This document shows, piece by piece, positions 32,478 through 33,298 of a stretch of 33,298 nt of DNA (the first letter of the stretch is position 1; each line of letters begins with the position of its first letter). The notes under the pieces were generated by a model. The model saw only the letters and a list, made by a program, of their open reading frames with translations. It was not told the origin of the DNA and did no database searches. The position numbers were made by a program, and so were the translations under genes. The DNA is taken from contig NZ_LUUK01000053.1 of the NCBI RefSeq assembly GCF_001644025.1, positions 1 to 33,298 of the forward strand, in the 5' to 3' direction. The stretch is from Methylomonas koyamae. GTDB lineage: Bacteria > Pseudomonadota > Gammaproteobacteria > Methylococcales > Methylomonadaceae.

Positions 32478-33298
32478 TCAAACCAGCAAATAAAGCCCTA
32501 ATCCTACCATGACCAGTCCGCTGAGCAATTTGAGCCAACGTCCTTCGCGTTCCCGCAGCCGCCGCTGACTCAGCGTCCAGACGCCGACGGCCAGCACAAT
32601 CACGTCGTCCAGCATATAGGCGGCATTATAGAGCAGCAAATAACCGTAATATTCGACCCCTTGCAACTGGCGCAGCGTCAGTATCCGGGTATACAAAGCC
32701 GGAAAACCGGAAGTACACATGAACTCGACGACCTGAACCAGCACAGCCAACACCACGGCGCCGACGATGGCACCGAACAAGTTGTCGGCTTGTAGGATGG
32801 CCCGCATCCGCGCGTATATGCCCGGCTTGGCGGACGCCGGAATCGATAGCGAAAATCCGCGTCCGAACGCCCAAAAGTCTTTCAGATGGATGGCGCCGGC
32901 CACTATCGCGATGGCCGCGATCGCCCACTGCGAGCCGCGCGACCAACCGATCAGCAAAAACAGATTCAGCCACGCCGCCATGAACGCGAAATAGGCGATG
33001 CCCTCCACGACCACGAAGGTGCCGGCCACCGCCAGCATCCGCATCCGCTGTTGCATCGGCGCCAGCATCGAGAGCATTAAGAGTAGCACCCACATCGAAC
33101 ACGGATTGAAACCGTCCAGCAAGCCCATTGCCAGCGTAAACAGCGGTAACCCGACCTGATCTAAATCAATCCGCCGGCCCAGAAACGTGAAGCCGAAACT
33201 TTCCGGCTGCGAGTCGGGTACCACCTCAGGCGTTTCGCAACTTGTCTCGGGAACGACGCTGCAACTGCCGGCGTCGCCGGTCGCGATATCGGCCCGCT
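32478..33298 (-). CDS. CcdA/DsbD-like membrane protein (5' end outside window)
   Basis: At least 272 residues are visible, and the frame stays open to the end of the window, so the N-terminus is missing. The last 220 residues have about six hydrophobic segments, with FTLAMGLLDGFNPCSMWVLL carrying the NPC-type motif of the CcdA/DsbD transmembrane electron-transfer family and a later FMCTSGFPAL Cys in the second half. The residues ahead of it (GDAGSCSVVPETSCETPEVV) contain two more cysteines and may belong to a periplasmic redox domain. A thiol-disulfide or cytochrome c biogenesis role is likely, but the fused partner cannot be seen. A GTG at 33222-33224 could be an internal start, but upstream coding continuity argues for a longer protein. 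Confidence 0.7.
   Translation of the reverse strand, partial: RADIATGDAGSCSVVPETSCETPEVVPDSQPESFGFTFLGRRIDLDQVGLPLFTLAMGLLDGFNPCSMWVLLLMLSMLAPMQQRMRMLAVAGTFVVVEGIAYFAFMAAWLNLFLLIGWSRGSQWAIAAIAIVAGAIHLKDFWAFGRGFSLSIPASAKPGIYARMRAILQADNLFGAIVGAVVLAVLVQVVEFMCTSGFPALYTRILTLRQLQGVEYYGYLLLYNAAYMLDDVIVLAVGVWTLSQRRLREREGRWLKLLSGLVMVGLGLYLLV

Noticed and set aside
1-33298. CRISPR arrays, insertion sequences, prophage, tRNA or rRNA genes
   Set aside because: No regularly spaced repeats, transposase or integrase motifs, or RNA gene signatures were seen by eye; a tRNAscan or Infernal run would settle short RNAs.

Overview
The window looks like chromosomal DNA of a moderately GC-rich gammaproteobacterium, most likely a methanotroph or methylotroph of the Methylococcales (Methylomonas-like). 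This is an inference. It rests on rpiA followed directly by an ATP-dependent formate-tetrahydrofolate ligase (fhs), a protein ending in a VPLPAA-type PEP-CTERM sorting tail, a bacteriohemerythrin, and the conserved proteobacterial block queG / nnr-tsaE-amiC. I see no methane or methanol oxidation gene, rRNA, tRNA, CRISPR array, transposase or phage gene.

Layout. 1-2300: a hydrogenase-type rubredoxin-like protein that has lost its fourth iron-ligand cysteine, then tatD-like hydrolase, tcdA and a small unknown gene. 2300-4110: a small Cys-rich protein divergent from a SAM methyltransferase and a lipoprotein. 4297-8441: ilvA divergent from rpiA-fhs, i.e. isoleucine synthesis facing pentose-phosphate/RuMP and C1-folate metabolism. 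8637-9068: bacteriohemerythrin. 9127-18165: a complete-looking chemosensory locus in two divergent arms, cheW, mcp, cheA, STAS and a second mcp on the minus strand and cheR-cheD-cheB on the plus strand. It has methylation/deamidation enzymes, a kinase and two receptors, but no CheY or CheZ in the window. 18178-22785: a sugar module of periplasmic GH3 beta-glucosidase, a FucP/GluP-type sugar permease, and a divergent PfkB-family (YihV-like) sugar kinase. 22786-23271: a gene-poor stretch with a hairpin and a possible gene remnant. 23272-24895: LysR regulator divergent from a beta-carbonic anhydrase, separated by an AAACC-rich operator-like region. 25080-26951: secreted phytase-like esterase with a PEP-CTERM-like tail, and a YjdM/PhnA zinc-ribbon protein. 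27045-31605: amiC, tsaE, nnr (minus) divergent from queG. 31659-33298: a SprA-like HExxH protein, a PilZ protein, and a CcdA/DsbD-like membrane protein that runs off the end.

How the genes work together. The chemosensory arm is the largest functional unit: receptors feed CheA through CheW, and CheR, CheD and CheB adapt them. The STAS protein and the extra tandem-motif region in CheA suggest an output or tuning step different from the classical CheA-CheY flagellar pathway. The beta-glucosidase, permease and kinase together would release, import and phosphorylate a sugar, which is unexpected in a presumed C1 specialist. No wholly undescribed system is obvious. The best leads are the CheA/STAS variant, the LysR-carbonic anhydrase operator array, the sugar module and the Cys-to-Trp rubredoxin.
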